DNA of 64,000 nucleotides. Source: Pseudomonas schmalbachii (GTDB lineage: Bacteria; Pseudomonadota; Gammaproteobacteria; Pseudomonadales; Pseudomonadaceae). A program made the translations under genes and the position numbers. Below, piece after piece: positions 18,678-28,136 of this stretch. Numbering within the stretch: the stretch's first letter is position 1; each line of letters starts with the position of its first letter. Below the pieces are notes generated by a model. It was not told the origin of the DNA, did no database searches, and saw only the letters and a list, made by a program, of their open reading frames with translations. The stretch lies in contig NZ_JAELYA010000004.1 in assembly GCF_017589465.1 (NCBI RefSeq), positions 459,133 through 523,132 of the forward strand, read 5' to 3'.

Positions 18678-20470
18678 GCGCGGGTTTCCTCGTGAGGCGT
18701 CGGTGATACGCCGGGCACGCCCGGCAACAGGTGCAATTGTACGAGAGCGCCGCCCTCGGGGTGATTGCCCAGTTCAAGGTGCCCGCCAAGTGCGCGCAAC
18801 AGGGTATCGCAGATCGCCAGGCCGAGGCCGAGGCCCTTGGCGCTGGTCTTGGTGGTGAAGAAGGGCTCGCGGGCGTGCGCCAATGCCTCCTCGGAGAAGC
18901 CGGTGCCGTTGTCGCGCAACGAGAGCGTGATGTATTCGGGCGACTGGCTGGCCGTCAGCCAGAGGCGCCGTGGCGGTGCGGTTTCGCTGAGGGCGTCGAG
19001 GGCGTTGGACAGCAGGTTGGTGAGGATCTGCCGCAGGCGCGTCTCGCCAGCCTGCACCCAGAGGGCGGCATCGGGCAGATCACGCAGCAACTCCACATTC
19101 ATCGCCCGCCGCCGCGCCGCGACCATGGCCAGGGCATCGTCCAGCGCCGGCTGCAACGCCACATTCTCCGGCGCCCGCCGCGCGCCCCGTGCGTAGGCCC
19201 TGAGGTGGGAGATGATCGAGGCCATGCGTTCGGTGAGTTCGCTGATCAGCTGCAGATTGCCGCGCGCATCGTCGATGCGCTGGTGATCGAGCAGCACGCG
19301 GGCGTTGTCCGCATAACTGCGGATCGCTCCGAGCGGCTGGTTGAGCTCGTGGCTGATGCTGGCGGACATGGTGCCCAGCGCGGTCAGCTTGCCGGCCTTC
19401 ACCACCTCGTCCTGCGCATGCAGCAACTCGCGCTGGGCCTGCTCGCGCTCATGCACCTCCTGCTGCAGGAGCGTGTTGGCCGCCTCCAGTTCGCCGGTAC
19501 GCTCCAGCACGCGGATCTCCAGCTGGCGCTTGGCCTGGGCCTCCAGTTCGATGCGTTCCAGGTAGTGGCGGCGGCTGATGTTCAGCAGCATCAGCAGCAG
19601 GAGCAGGGCGAGCAACGTCGCACCACCAATCAGCAACACGTTGCGCACCGAACTATCGACCAGCGCGCGCGGGCTGTAGATGCTCACCGTCCAACCGGTC
19701 TCGGTGAGCTCGCGACTCTGGCTGATCCAGTCTTTCTCATTGATCCGCAACGGCTGCGGGTGCACGACCGGATAGGGAATGTTCTGCGCGATCTCCCGCT
19801 CCTGCGCCGGCGATAACGGCCGGCTGGCGCGAAAACGCCAATCCGGGTTGGAGGAGAGGATCACGACTCCCTTGCTGTCCTGCACCATCAACTGCTCGGG
19901 GGTGTTGCCCCAGAGCGCCTCCATGTGCTCGAGATCGACCTTCACTACCAGCACGCCGAGCAGCTTGTCTCCGTCGCGGACCTCGTTGGCGAAGAAGTAA
20001 CCGCGGCGCTTGGAGGTCGTTCCCAGGCCGAAGAACTGAGCCTGTTGACCCCGGATCGCATCTTTGTAGTAAGGGCGGAAGGAGAAGTTGTGGCCGACGA
20101 AGCTGTCGGGCTGATCCCAGTTGGAGGCGGCCTGGGTGAGGCCGTCGGGGAGCATCACATAGATGACGTCGGCGCCGGTGCGTTGGCGGATTTCGGCAAG
20201 CTTGTCATTGGCTGCCGCGCGGGCTGATTCGTCCTCGGGGTGCTGGAGGGCGGCCTGCAGGATGGGCAGGCCTCCGAGAATGGGGGGTAGATCTTCATAG
20301 CGGTGCAATGTGCCCAGCAGATTGGCGACGTAGAGGTCGAGGGTTTGCTGGTTCTGCCTAGATAACTGCTCGCTGTAGTAGCGCTCGACGAAGTGGTGGA
20401 GGGGCCAGAGGAGGAGTATGAGGAGAAGGGGCAGGAGGACGAGAAGGCGCCAATGGAGGTTTAATGACAT
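18674..20470 (-). CDS. dctB: C4-dicarboxylate sensor histidine kinase DctB
   Basis: This is a 598-aa membrane sensor kinase. It has a first transmembrane helix near residues 8-25 and a periplasmic double-PAS/dCache ligand domain to about 275. A second helix follows (LLIGGATLLALLLLLMLL), then a coiled linker, the HisKA box SISHELNQPLGA (His near 378) and a HATPase domain (NLLSNALDA, DNGTGFSE, GLGLGLAI). It senses external C4-dicarboxylates and phosphorylates DctD. Its first ~88 codons have a diverged second copy at 35607-35869. Confidence 0.93.
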   Translation of the reverse strand: MSLNLHWRLLVLLPLLLILLLWPLHHFVERYYSEQLSRQNQQTLDLYVANLLGTLHRYEDLPPILGGLPILQAALQHPEDESARAAANDKLAEIRQRTGADVIYVMLPDGLTQAASNWDQPDSFVGHNFSFRPYYKDAIRGQQAQFFGLGTTSKRRGYFFANEVRDGDKLLGVLVVKVDLEHMEALWGNTPEQLMVQDSKGVVILSSNPDWRFRASRPLSPAQEREIAQNIPYPVVHPQPLRINEKDWISQSRELTETGWTVSIYSPRALVDSSVRNVLLIGGATLLALLLLLMLLNISRRHYLERIELEAQAKRQLEIRVLERTGELEAANTLLQQEVHEREQAQRELLHAQDEVVKAGKLTALGTMSASISHELNQPLGAIRSYADNARVLLDHQRIDDARGNLQLISELTERMASIISHLRAYARGARRAPENVALQPALDDALAMVAARRRAMNVELLRDLPDAALWVQAGETRLRQILTNLLSNALDALSETAPPRRLWLTASQSPEYITLSLRDNGTGFSEEALAHAREPFFTTKTSAKGLGLGLAICDTLLRALGGHLELGNHPEGGALVQLHLLPGVPGVSPTPHEETRA

Positions 20471-20646
20471 AGGAAGCCTGCTCGAACTGCCTGTTTCGGA
20501 GTGTCTTGATTCGAGAAATCTACTCGATACATGGCGCCCAAAATAGGTTTTTCAAGCCATTGGCTACTAGAGTCGAGTGGGGCCAGGAGCCGTGCGTGGT
20601 GTCACGGCTTCAATGAGCTTTAAAGAATGGTTTCAGCAGTGGACCT

Positions 20647-21807
20647 TCAATTGAGCTGACTACAAATGGCTGTTGGTTGTTTAGGAACACCACTCAGTTT
20701 TGCGCCAAGACGCTTTCCAAGTACCTGCGAAGGCTGCTCCACCAACACATGTAGCAACCACGACAAAGATAGAGCTGCCGCAGTTACCACAAGCAATGAA
20801 ACCCACGCCTTGAACCCAAGGTCAAGCATGATTCGGAGGGCGACATAGCCGGCTACGCCATGGATCACGTATAGCGGATAACTGATATTGGCTAGGAAGT
20901 TGAATATACGATTTGCCCTGAACAGGTTTGGGAATCTATATGCGAATATAAAACAAAGAAGAGCAAAGGCATAGCTCCAAGCCACGGGGAGACTTGCCGA
21001 ATAAGGTCCCAGCCACCAATGGGTGCAGAATAGCGTAAATAATCCCGCAATCCCCGCATATGCTTTGATTGGGGTAAGTCTTCCGCAGTGCAGATAATGA
21101 AATATTACTCCGATGAACATATAGATTATATACTGGGAGGCAATCATGAATGTCATGGCTAGTTGCCAGGCGGAAGTAGAAGTTTTGTTCCATTCAGGGA
21201 TCAATTGATTGGCGTATAGAGCGGTTACAAATAGGGCGACTGGTGCGATAAACACTTTCAGGGATTTCTGGCGAAACCAAGCGAGTAGTAGTGCGCAGAC
21301 GAGATAGAATTTCATCTCGACCTCAAGGGTCCAGACAATCCCGTCAATATTTCTGGACCACATGACATCGCGAATCCCAGGTATGTAGTGAATCAATACT
21401 TCTCTCATGCTGAAAGGCCAGTTTCTAGAGAAGTATTCGGTGCTGATAAGGATTGCAAGAAGAGTTACGCTAAATCCTATAATATAGGTCGGAATAATCC
21501 GAAGCAGTCGGTTTGCAGTGAAGCCGATCCAATTCATTCTTTGGAGGGAGAACGGGATCACGAAACCGCTGATAATGAAAAACAGCGCAACACCATAGGC
21601 CCCCCAATTAAATATGGGGATAGCATGAAGCCAAGAGATGTAGGCGGGGAAGGCGTGTGTTTCTATGGGTAGTGCAGGGGCGTTTGTGAGGTATTCAACT
21701 CCTTCACGGTATGACCAGAAGGCACCGTAGTAGTGAGAAATAACAACAGCCAGCGCAGCGAATCCGCGTAATGTGTTGGCAAAGTCGATTCGGGCTTTTC
21801 CTTGCAT
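20647..21807 (-). CDS. acyltransferase family 3 (OafA-like) membrane protein
   Basis: This is a 386-aa multi-span inner-membrane protein of the acyltransferase-3 family, which O-acylates surface sugars. The family start is clear: RIDFANTLRGFAALAVVISHYY has the conserved Arg and His near residues 15-25. About ten further hydrophobic segments follow. It is notably AT-rich against the genes on both sides. It is probably a decorating O-acetyltransferase for the polymer made by the genes to the right, but a 570-base gap separates it from them, so it may have its own promoter. Confidence 0.85.
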   Translation of the reverse strand: MQGKARIDFANTLRGFAALAVVISHYYGAFWSYREGVEYLTNAPALPIETHAFPAYISWLHAIPIFNWGAYGVALFFIISGFVIPFSLQRMNWIGFTANRLLRIIPTYIIGFSVTLLAILISTEYFSRNWPFSMREVLIHYIPGIRDVMWSRNIDGIVWTLEVEMKFYLVCALLLAWFRQKSLKVFIAPVALFVTALYANQLIPEWNKTSTSAWQLAMTFMIASQYIIYMFIGVIFHYLHCGRLTPIKAYAGIAGLFTLFCTHWWLGPYSASLPVAWSYAFALLCFIFAYRFPNLFRANRIFNFLANISYPLYVIHGVAGYVALRIMLDLGFKAWVSLLVVTAAALSLSWLLHVLVEQPSQVLGKRLGAKLSGVPKQPTAICSQLN

Positions 21808-22377
21808 TTTTCTTCTGATGCCTCGATATTTATATGTAGTGTTGCTTTTTTTGCTGTCGCTGGAGCTTAAAGTTTGGCTGGAAAAGAAACGAAATAGTCA
21901 TTACGGCAGGGCTTTATTAACTAGGCATGTCTATTGGAGTTATTCTGCTTCTTCAAAGGGCGATCATTGAAACAGTTGGTGACTATACGCTTCAATCTAT
22001 GCCCTGCTTGGCATATTATATAGGATTCTCTTGCGCTACGGGTACGCCTTTCACTGCTGACTATAACGTTCGGCAGGTCACGCATCGGCCCGGCAAGGTG
22101 CACAACGTTACCAAATGGGGCGAGTTTTTGGCCAGGCCATAGAAACGCGGCTTGCTGTTCCTGAACTGACATCGGCATGACTGGCGTTGGGCTGGCGGTG
22201 CTTTCCCGGTTGTGTGGGATCTATCTATCAAGGATACTCCATGCAGTTGATCGCTGTACTAATGTAATGGGCACCAGTTTCTAATTGGTATCGACATCGG
22301 ACTGGGCGAAGAATTAATTCTCACCGGAGCCCGATGTTTTGGTGGATCGGTGACGCCAACCATCGTGGCTTGAAGGG
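21808..22377. other. 570-base gap without a supported gene
   Basis: A mixed AT-rich left part and GC-richer right part lie between the acyltransferase and glycosyltransferase genes. Short frames on both strands (for example 21921-22178 minus, 85 aa) show no family features or ribosome sites. It may hold a degraded insertion or gene remnant and the acyltransferase promoter. I recognise nothing specific. Confidence 0.4.
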
Positions 22378-23616
22378 CTATCCAAGCTGCGAGGGCCCTA
22401 ACCTGGGACTAGTAGTGTCATATCGGTGACGACTCAGAACATCGGAGTACAGGCGCGCATACGAATGGCCGAGGACTTCATCGGTAAATCTGGAAAGGAA
22501 ACGTTCTCTGGCTGCTCTTCCCATTTTCGCTCGAAGTTCCGAGTCGCCCAATAGTCTGTTCGCCGCTGCGGCCAGAGCCTCAGGGTTTTCGGGAGGCACC
22601 AAGAGGCCTGTTTCCCCGTCCTTGTTCACGTAGGACATTCCGGAGCCGATATCGCAACACACCAACGGTTTGGCATGCATGGAAGCTTCCAGTAGGACCA
22701 TGCCAAAGGCTTCAGAGCGGAGGTGTGAAGGAAGTACGAAAATCTCGCAGTTGGCGAGCAGATCCTGTTTCTCGCTGTCCGATACCTGGCCCGCGAAGAT
22801 GACATTATCTACACCAAGTTGTATTGCCTGCGAGCGAAGCCTCTCTTCCTCGGGGCCAGAGCCGGCGATCACAATCTTGCACCGAATGCGATGCGCGGCC
22901 GCAATCAGCGTATGGAGTCCTTTGTAGTAGCGGAGAACGCCAAGGGCCAAGATGAATGGATTGGACTCGAGGTCCAGCCGTTTCAATACATCGGTGCTTC
23001 TCGTCAGAGTTTCCGTGGCGGGCACTCGGTCGGTCATTCCGAGTGGAATCACTTCAAGGCGTTCTGCTGGAAGGTAGCGTTGAAGGGGCTCGCTGCTCTC
23101 GGCATAGGTAGGAGAGGTGGCTATCACAGCGTCCATGGAGCGCAGCGTTGCTTTCATCAATGGCGCATAGAGCGCACCCAGCAATCGTTGCCGCACGATG
23201 TCCGAATGATAGGTCAGCACCTTGGGCTTCTGGGCTACGGGAAGCAGATTCAGCAGGTCGGCGAACGGCCAGGGGAAGTGGAAGTGGAGAATGTCTGCCC
23301 ACGCCGCTGCCTCCGCAAATGCGCGCAGCGTCTGGAGTCCTCCAAGGTCGCACGATGCGGGTGCGCACCAGGAGCGGGCACGTGTGACCGCAACGCCATC
23401 GACCGTCACAACCGCAGGGGTGGGGGATGGAGATAGCGTAAAAACCCGCGACTCGACTTCAAGTGCTCGAGTGGACTTGCAGATTTGCCGAATGGCCTCC
23501 TGGAGCCCTCCCGGTGGGTCGGGATAATAGGTGCGGTAAATATGAAGAACCTTGATTTTGGTACTCCTGGAAGATTGCCTGAGATCAGGGCAGGCGGACA
23601 GCCGGAACGCCGACAT
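22378..23616 (-). CDS. GT4 glycosyltransferase (WbpZ-like)
   Basis: This is a 412-aa GT-B-fold glycosyltransferase of family 4. The N-terminal donor-independent half starts KIKVLHIYRTYYPDPPGG. The C-terminal nucleotide-sugar half shows LGVLRYYKGLHTLI, then SHLRSEAFGMVLLEASMHAKP with the E-x7-E motif. The sequence resembles the mannosyl/rhamnosyltransferases of A-band clusters such as WbpZ. It probably adds perosamine or mannose to the growing chain in the cytoplasm. The ATG at 23616 makes a 32-base overlap with the acetyltransferase gene. A ribosome site AGGAG lies further in, just before codon 21, so the true start is uncertain. Confidence 0.85.
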   Translation of the reverse strand: MSAFRLSACPDLRQSSRSTKIKVLHIYRTYYPDPPGGLQEAIRQICKSTRALEVESRVFTLSPSPTPAVVTVDGVAVTRARSWCAPASCDLGGLQTLRAFAEAAAWADILHFHFPWPFADLLNLLPVAQKPKVLTYHSDIVRQRLLGALYAPLMKATLRSMDAVIATSPTYAESSEPLQRYLPAERLEVIPLGMTDRVPATETLTRSTDVLKRLDLESNPFILALGVLRYYKGLHTLIAAAHRIRCKIVIAGSGPEEERLRSQAIQLGVDNVIFAGQVSDSEKQDLLANCEIFVLPSHLRSEAFGMVLLEASMHAKPLVCCDIGSGMSYVNKDGETGLLVPPENPEALAAAANRLLGDSELRAKMGRAARERFLSRFTDEVLGHSYARLYSDVLSRHRYDTTSPRLGPSQLG

Positions 23617-24205
23617 AGGTACCCGGCAGGCTAATTGAGCGGTGAACGACGCCTCCTGCGCCGATGGTTACTTCGTCGCCGACACTGATACCATCGATGA
23701 GGATTGCGCCTGCGCCGAGCATACAGAGTCTGCCGAGTGAGCTTCGCCCTGCCATCGTGGAGTTGACCGAGATATGCGAATAGTCACCGACGGTGCACTC
23801 ATGCTCCACGACAGCAGCAGTGTTCACGATACAGCCTACACCGATGCGAGTCGCGGGCCCGACGTGGGCGTGGTGCCCGACGAACGATCCTTCACATACC
23901 GTGCAATCAGGCCCTGTCGTCGCCGCAGGGGAAATCAGGGTGGCGAGGGCCAGTCCCAGACTCCAAATTTCTTCGCACTGAGATTGCCTTTTGCGCCCGT
24001 CGCCGGAGGCAGGGAATCCCGCCCAATCCGCAGGCAGGTTATCTGCAATGGATTTCACGACCGGAAAACCGGCGAACGACTCCCCTTTGCGGGCGTTCTG
24101 GTCGACGAAAATGAGTTGTCGATAGCCACATGCCAGGGCGACATCCGCGACACTTCGGGCATGTCCACCGAAGCCGAGGATCAGTAGTTTGTCCGGTTGC
24201 TTCAC
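23585..24205 (-). CDS. NeuD/PglD-type sugar acetyltransferase (GDP-perosamine N-acetyltransferase candidate)
   Basis: This is a 206-aa protein with an N-terminal Rossmann half (LLILGFGGHARSVADV) and a C-terminal left-handed beta-helix of hexapeptide repeats. The repeats run from about residue 95, for example AAVVEHECTVGDYSHIS with the catalytic His. It matches the NeuD/PglD acetyltransferases. Those acting on 4-amino sugars N-acetylate UDP-bacillosamine precursors or GDP-perosamine. With per in the same operon the latter is the best guess (inference from context). It overlaps the downstream glycosyltransferase and, by four bases, the upstream one. Confidence 0.85.
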   Translation of the reverse strand: MKQPDKLLILGFGGHARSVADVALACGYRQLIFVDQNARKGESFAGFPVVKSIADNLPADWAGFPASGDGRKRQSQCEEIWSLGLALATLISPAATTGPDCTVCEGSFVGHHAHVGPATRIGVGCIVNTAAVVEHECTVGDYSHISVNSTMAGRSSLGRLCMLGAGAILIDGISVGDEVTIGAGGVVHRSISLPGTYVGVPAVRLP

Positions 24206-25851
24206 AGACTCACCACTTGGTTCCGTTCCTGGGACATATTTTCGAGAATCTGTAGGTGTTCATCGACAACGTCGGTCCAGCTTCGTTTGGACAATTGCAT
24301 GTAGGTACGCTGCTGGATGGCCAGTAGCTCATCACGATGTTCGATCGCCCATTCAATCCGGCCAGCCAGGTCCTTCCAGTCGTATGGGTCGAAGAATGTG
24401 ACTTCCTGAAGCTCGGGTTCTGTAAGTACTTCCTCGGTAACCGGAATTCGCGCCATTACTACTGGCGTGTTCACGGATAGCGCCTCTGTAAACGTGAAGG
24501 GACAGCCGCCTTCACTCAGGCTTGGGTTGACCGCCAGGTCGGACAAGGCATAACAGGCGGCTAGTTCGGAGGTTTTGAGGCCATGGAGAAATAGCACTTC
24601 TTTTTCCAGACGGTGTTCCAGAACGAATGTACTTACCTCGGGGCTAGCGGCGGCGTGTCCGGTCAGGATCAATTTGTGTCCAATCAACTTCCTGTGCAAA
24701 AGATATTCGTAGGCGCGCAGCAAGGTGAGCACGTTCTTGTTTGGCCGAATCTGGCTGGCGTAGAAGAAAAACTTGAAATCGCTGTTCAGGAAGCCGGCAC
24801 CATAAGGTGTTTTCAGGGTGCGACGGAGCGCGGTCTCCAGAAGCCGTCTGCAGTAGGTTCGTGAAGTGCTCACGTTGTCGTTGAATCCCGTGACGGACAC
24901 CCATCGAGTCAGGTCGTTTGGAGCATGGTTGACTACTGACACCCGAGACGGTGCCACTGCATATCGGTCGACGAGGGTCTCCCATTTGACCGACTCGCTA
25001 TATGTGACGAATCGGTCGCCGCCCTCGATTGTCTTACCCACATCCTGGAATACTTTCAGCATGCGGTCCGGGCCAATAGTGGAGAATCCAACCGCGAAAT
25101 CGGACATTACCACGTCAGGTACGCATACTAGCCGGGGAGCCTTGATTTTGTTGAATTCGGGCCAGAAAGCTGTTGGGCAATACCACGCGCGAACATGGGA
25201 CTGCGTATTGATCATTTCCTGCATGCGTCGCGCTTCGACATTCTCCATTTCTCGGTACATGCGGACTGCCAGGCCATCATCCTTTGGTTGATGCGACAGT
25301 TTTTGGATGCGACGGCGCATGCGCTTCAAGGGCTGGGTAAGACGCTCTACAAGGCGCCGGCTGGATACCTTGGTGGCATAAATGGCTGCTGCCGCAAACA
25401 ATAGAGGGCTAAACAGGATGCCCAATAGCCCGAGCAAGCCCAGTGGTATCAGTTTGAGAGCCAGAACAGGGAAAGACTGAGCCCCTGCGATCTGGTGCAG
25501 GGTCTTTTCCAGGAATGTCGCTTTCCACTCCTTGGCGCGCTCGGCTAGCCGCCGCAGGCGGGATTTGCGCAGTGAGCGCTTGCGGAAGCGATCCCAGACT
25601 TCGTAACAATGCAGGATCGGCGGAATTCCCTTGGGAGAGATGAGCTCGAAGGTGTCGGGGGGAACCTGTTCCTCCTCAAAAAGGGCCTGGAGGCTTTTCC
25701 GAGACCAGCTAGGACAGACCAGGACGAAACGGACTTCCGGTTGTCGGGCGGCCCCCTTCAGGAACGATGCGAGATAGCGGCCCAGCCCTTCGCCGCGCAG
25801 GTCCACTGTGGGGGCATAGGCTAGGTAGATGCCATAGTACTTCAGAGACAT
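24202..25851 (-). CDS. GT4-type glycosyltransferase with an internal membrane segment
   Basis: This is a 549-aa protein. The C-terminal half is a GT-B donor domain: FYASQIRPNKNVLTLLRAY, then LSEGGCPFTFTEALSVNTPV with the E-x7-E motif. The N-terminal half is interrupted at about residues 135-165 by a long hydrophobic stretch (LKLIPLGLLGLLGILFSPLL and beyond) flanked by basic residues. This would tether the enzyme to the inner membrane, which is unusual for the family. The ATG at 25851 (MSLKYYGIYL) is used because the listed upstream codon is TTG. It overlaps the upstream gene by ten bases. The acceptor sugar is unknown. Confidence 0.8.
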   Translation of the reverse strand: MSLKYYGIYLAYAPTVDLRGEGLGRYLASFLKGAARQPEVRFVLVCPSWSRKSLQALFEEEQVPPDTFELISPKGIPPILHCYEVWDRFRKRSLRKSRLRRLAERAKEWKATFLEKTLHQIAGAQSFPVLALKLIPLGLLGLLGILFSPLLFAAAAIYATKVSSRRLVERLTQPLKRMRRRIQKLSHQPKDDGLAVRMYREMENVEARRMQEMINTQSHVRAWYCPTAFWPEFNKIKAPRLVCVPDVVMSDFAVGFSTIGPDRMLKVFQDVGKTIEGGDRFVTYSESVKWETLVDRYAVAPSRVSVVNHAPNDLTRWVSVTGFNDNVSTSRTYCRRLLETALRRTLKTPYGAGFLNSDFKFFFYASQIRPNKNVLTLLRAYEYLLHRKLIGHKLILTGHAAASPEVSTFVLEHRLEKEVLFLHGLKTSELAACYALSDLAVNPSLSEGGCPFTFTEALSVNTPVVMARIPVTEEVLTEPELQEVTFFDPYDWKDLAGRIEWAIEHRDELLAIQQRTYMQLSKRSWTDVVDEHLQILENMSQERNQVVSL

Positions 25852-28136
25852 TTGCGGACTGCCTCCCAATAGGCACCAGATAATTGATCGATACTGTTGG
25901 TCGACAGTTGTTTGGCAGTCGGAAGCAGCGTCTTGCGGGTCAGGTAGGTCGATTCCATATCTTTGAGAGCATGTGCCATGCCTATGGGATCGTTGGCATC
26001 CATCCAGGCCAGGCTTAGGGAGAACTGGGACTCGATTTCCTCCATGGCTGGATAGCGACTGCTCAGGGACGGGACACCCAGCGACGCCGCCTCGATTACG
26101 CTGAAGGTGCCATTATCGACGCGTCCGGCATGCCAGAGAAATGCCGCGTTCGACAACATTCGCTGGTATTCGCGATCGGGGAGATCGTCCTGCCAGGAGA
26201 GCTGGTTCATTAATGCCTCGCAGTTTTCGAGACGGGCCATGAGCTCCTGTAAGTGCTTGGGCGGATCGGATAGCAGCTTCTTGCTATTCACGCCGGTAAT
26301 CACGCACTCCAATGATCCGGAAAGTTCCGTGTAGTAGTATTCCAGTGCCTTGAAGGCGTTTTCGTGATTCTTGTGTGGCGCCGCATTGGTCGTCCATACG
26401 AAATAGCCGCGGCGCTCAAGGTTCTGCGCTAATGTCTGCCGTTTGAATGTCGGAGCCAGCATGGGCAGCTTAATCACTTTTTCAGGCGGAACGCCGGCAT
26501 ACTGGATTGCATCCTGACGGGTGAACTCTGTGGTTACCCATACCTGCTCCGCGTTCCGGGCGGCATCGAGGAACAACTGGTCCGAATGTCCAGAGAGGAT
26601 ATCCGCATAGCGTTGCAGATAGTCGTAGACCATGTGCACGACCGGACGCGCAGGAAGCAGATGCCCATTTAGCCTGTCGGATACCATGACCCAGAGATCG
26701 CAGTCCTGAAGATGCTTGATTCCGTCATCCATTACCAAGTAGCTGTTTGCTGTAGGTTCCCAGTTAGAGTGTCCGGAATAGCGCATGGCGCGCCTTGCCT
26801 CGCTCGCCTGGAGGGTTTTCCAGCTGAAGGTGCGGCGCTTAATGGATACGGGAAGGTCGGCGAAATCCGAGTCCGAGTACCCTTTTTCAAGATGTACCAG
26901 AACCACCTCGCAAGGCTCGCCATGCTGCTGGCTTCCATGCTCGATGGCTTGGGCAAGCAATTGTGCGCCGCGCAACGATCCGCCTCGATAGGCTATTGGG
27001 ACGACGACGGCAATTCGCGTACGTTTCGGTCTTCGTTTGCGCTGCTGATGTTCTTCATGCAAGCGCGCCATGTCCTGCCTGATACGATCAAATGCACTGC
27101 GCCATACAGGTTCATGCCGCTCGAAGCGCATTGCTTCGAGAAGAACTGTCTGCGACCTCCGAATGGAATCAATGAGAGCTGAATCTCCAGCCAATATTCG
27201 CGTAACTTTATTCTTTGCTTCCTTGATGCTGGTGCAGCGGCCAGGGAGGTCAACTCCTCCCAGCCGGTCAAGAAGTCCTCCCGCCATGAACACCAGCGGC
27301 ATACCTACTTTCACGGCTTCGAATGGGTGATAGTGGATATGGAACGGCTCTTGGGAGTGATAGAACATCACGCGTGATTGCGTCATGTTGCTTTGGTGCT
27401 CTTCAGCGGTTACAAAGCCAAGTACGTTCTTGTCATCTACATCGAGCGGCTGCGCTCCCGCGATCTTGTATTGAAGTCCGGAAAAGTCTGATGTAAAGGC
27501 TTCATAGATTTTTCGGTAGTATGGATTACAGGCAATGTCAGGGCATACGAAAAGTATTGTTGGATCATTTCCTTCCCAGCTATTGGTTGGCTGGGCATCC
27601 ATCATGCCAAGTGGAAGATACAGCGATCTGGATTGAAGGAAGTGATCCTCAACGCTTGCGAGGTGCTCATAGGCTTGAGCGAAATAGAATCTGGACCCCA
27701 GTGATTGGATCCACTTGTTTCCAATATCCCTGCTCAGGCTTTGCAGGATGCTCGTGTAGTTTATGTCCCGGGGTTGCCCATAAGCCCGCCAAAGAAGCGA
27801 GCCACGGAAATACCGGGAAGCTGTTTTAATCGTTTCGACATTGTGAATGATGAAGAAACATACATCGAAATACTTGTTCGCGATCTCCCAGTCCTGGGGC
27901 GTTGGCGACTCGTACCAGTTTATGCTGTTCAGTCTTGCCAGGTCGTCTTGCGGAATACTCAGATTCGCGTCTTCAGAGTAATCGACAGAGGCTGAGCGAA
28001 AACTTGGGTCAGACGGAAAGACTTTAGGTGTGTATATTTCATTCACACCTATTGCCTTCAGCATAGCGACTTCAAACTTTCTCGCGGAAGTATGGTTTAG
28101 AAGCCACATTACTCGAAAAGCGGAATCTGCTCTCAT
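25842..28136 (-). CDS. large two-domain glycosyltransferase
   Basis: This is a 764-aa protein that reads as two GT-B units in tandem. The first, about 1-370, includes FEAVKVGMPLVFMAGGLLD, a weak donor-site match. The second, about 375-760, includes YFVWTTNAAPHKNHENAFKA and DNGTFSVIEAASLGVPSL, a clear GT4 donor site. Bifunctional polymerising transferases of this build occur in ABC-exported O-polysaccharide clusters. It overlaps wzt by four bases (ATGA), so it belongs to the same transcript. The first unit may be a degenerate or unlisted family. The linkage made is not predictable here. Confidence 0.8.
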   Translation of the reverse strand: MRADSAFRVMWLLNHTSARKFEVAMLKAIGVNEIYTPKVFPSDPSFRSASVDYSEDANLSIPQDDLARLNSINWYESPTPQDWEIANKYFDVCFFIIHNVETIKTASRYFRGSLLWRAYGQPRDINYTSILQSLSRDIGNKWIQSLGSRFYFAQAYEHLASVEDHFLQSRSLYLPLGMMDAQPTNSWEGNDPTILFVCPDIACNPYYRKIYEAFTSDFSGLQYKIAGAQPLDVDDKNVLGFVTAEEHQSNMTQSRVMFYHSQEPFHIHYHPFEAVKVGMPLVFMAGGLLDRLGGVDLPGRCTSIKEAKNKVTRILAGDSALIDSIRRSQTVLLEAMRFERHEPVWRSAFDRIRQDMARLHEEHQQRKRRPKRTRIAVVVPIAYRGGSLRGAQLLAQAIEHGSQQHGEPCEVVLVHLEKGYSDSDFADLPVSIKRRTFSWKTLQASEARRAMRYSGHSNWEPTANSYLVMDDGIKHLQDCDLWVMVSDRLNGHLLPARPVVHMVYDYLQRYADILSGHSDQLFLDAARNAEQVWVTTEFTRQDAIQYAGVPPEKVIKLPMLAPTFKRQTLAQNLERRGYFVWTTNAAPHKNHENAFKALEYYYTELSGSLECVITGVNSKKLLSDPPKHLQELMARLENCEALMNQLSWQDDLPDREYQRMLSNAAFLWHAGRVDNGTFSVIEAASLGVPSLSSRYPAMEEIESQFSLSLAWMDANDPIGMAHALKDMESTYLTRKTLLPTAKQLSTNSIDQLSGAYWEAVRKCL

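Noticed and set aside
21921..22178. Possible 85-aa gene in the gap left of the glycosyltransferase
   Set aside because: No ribosome site, no family look, and composition like random intergenic DNA.
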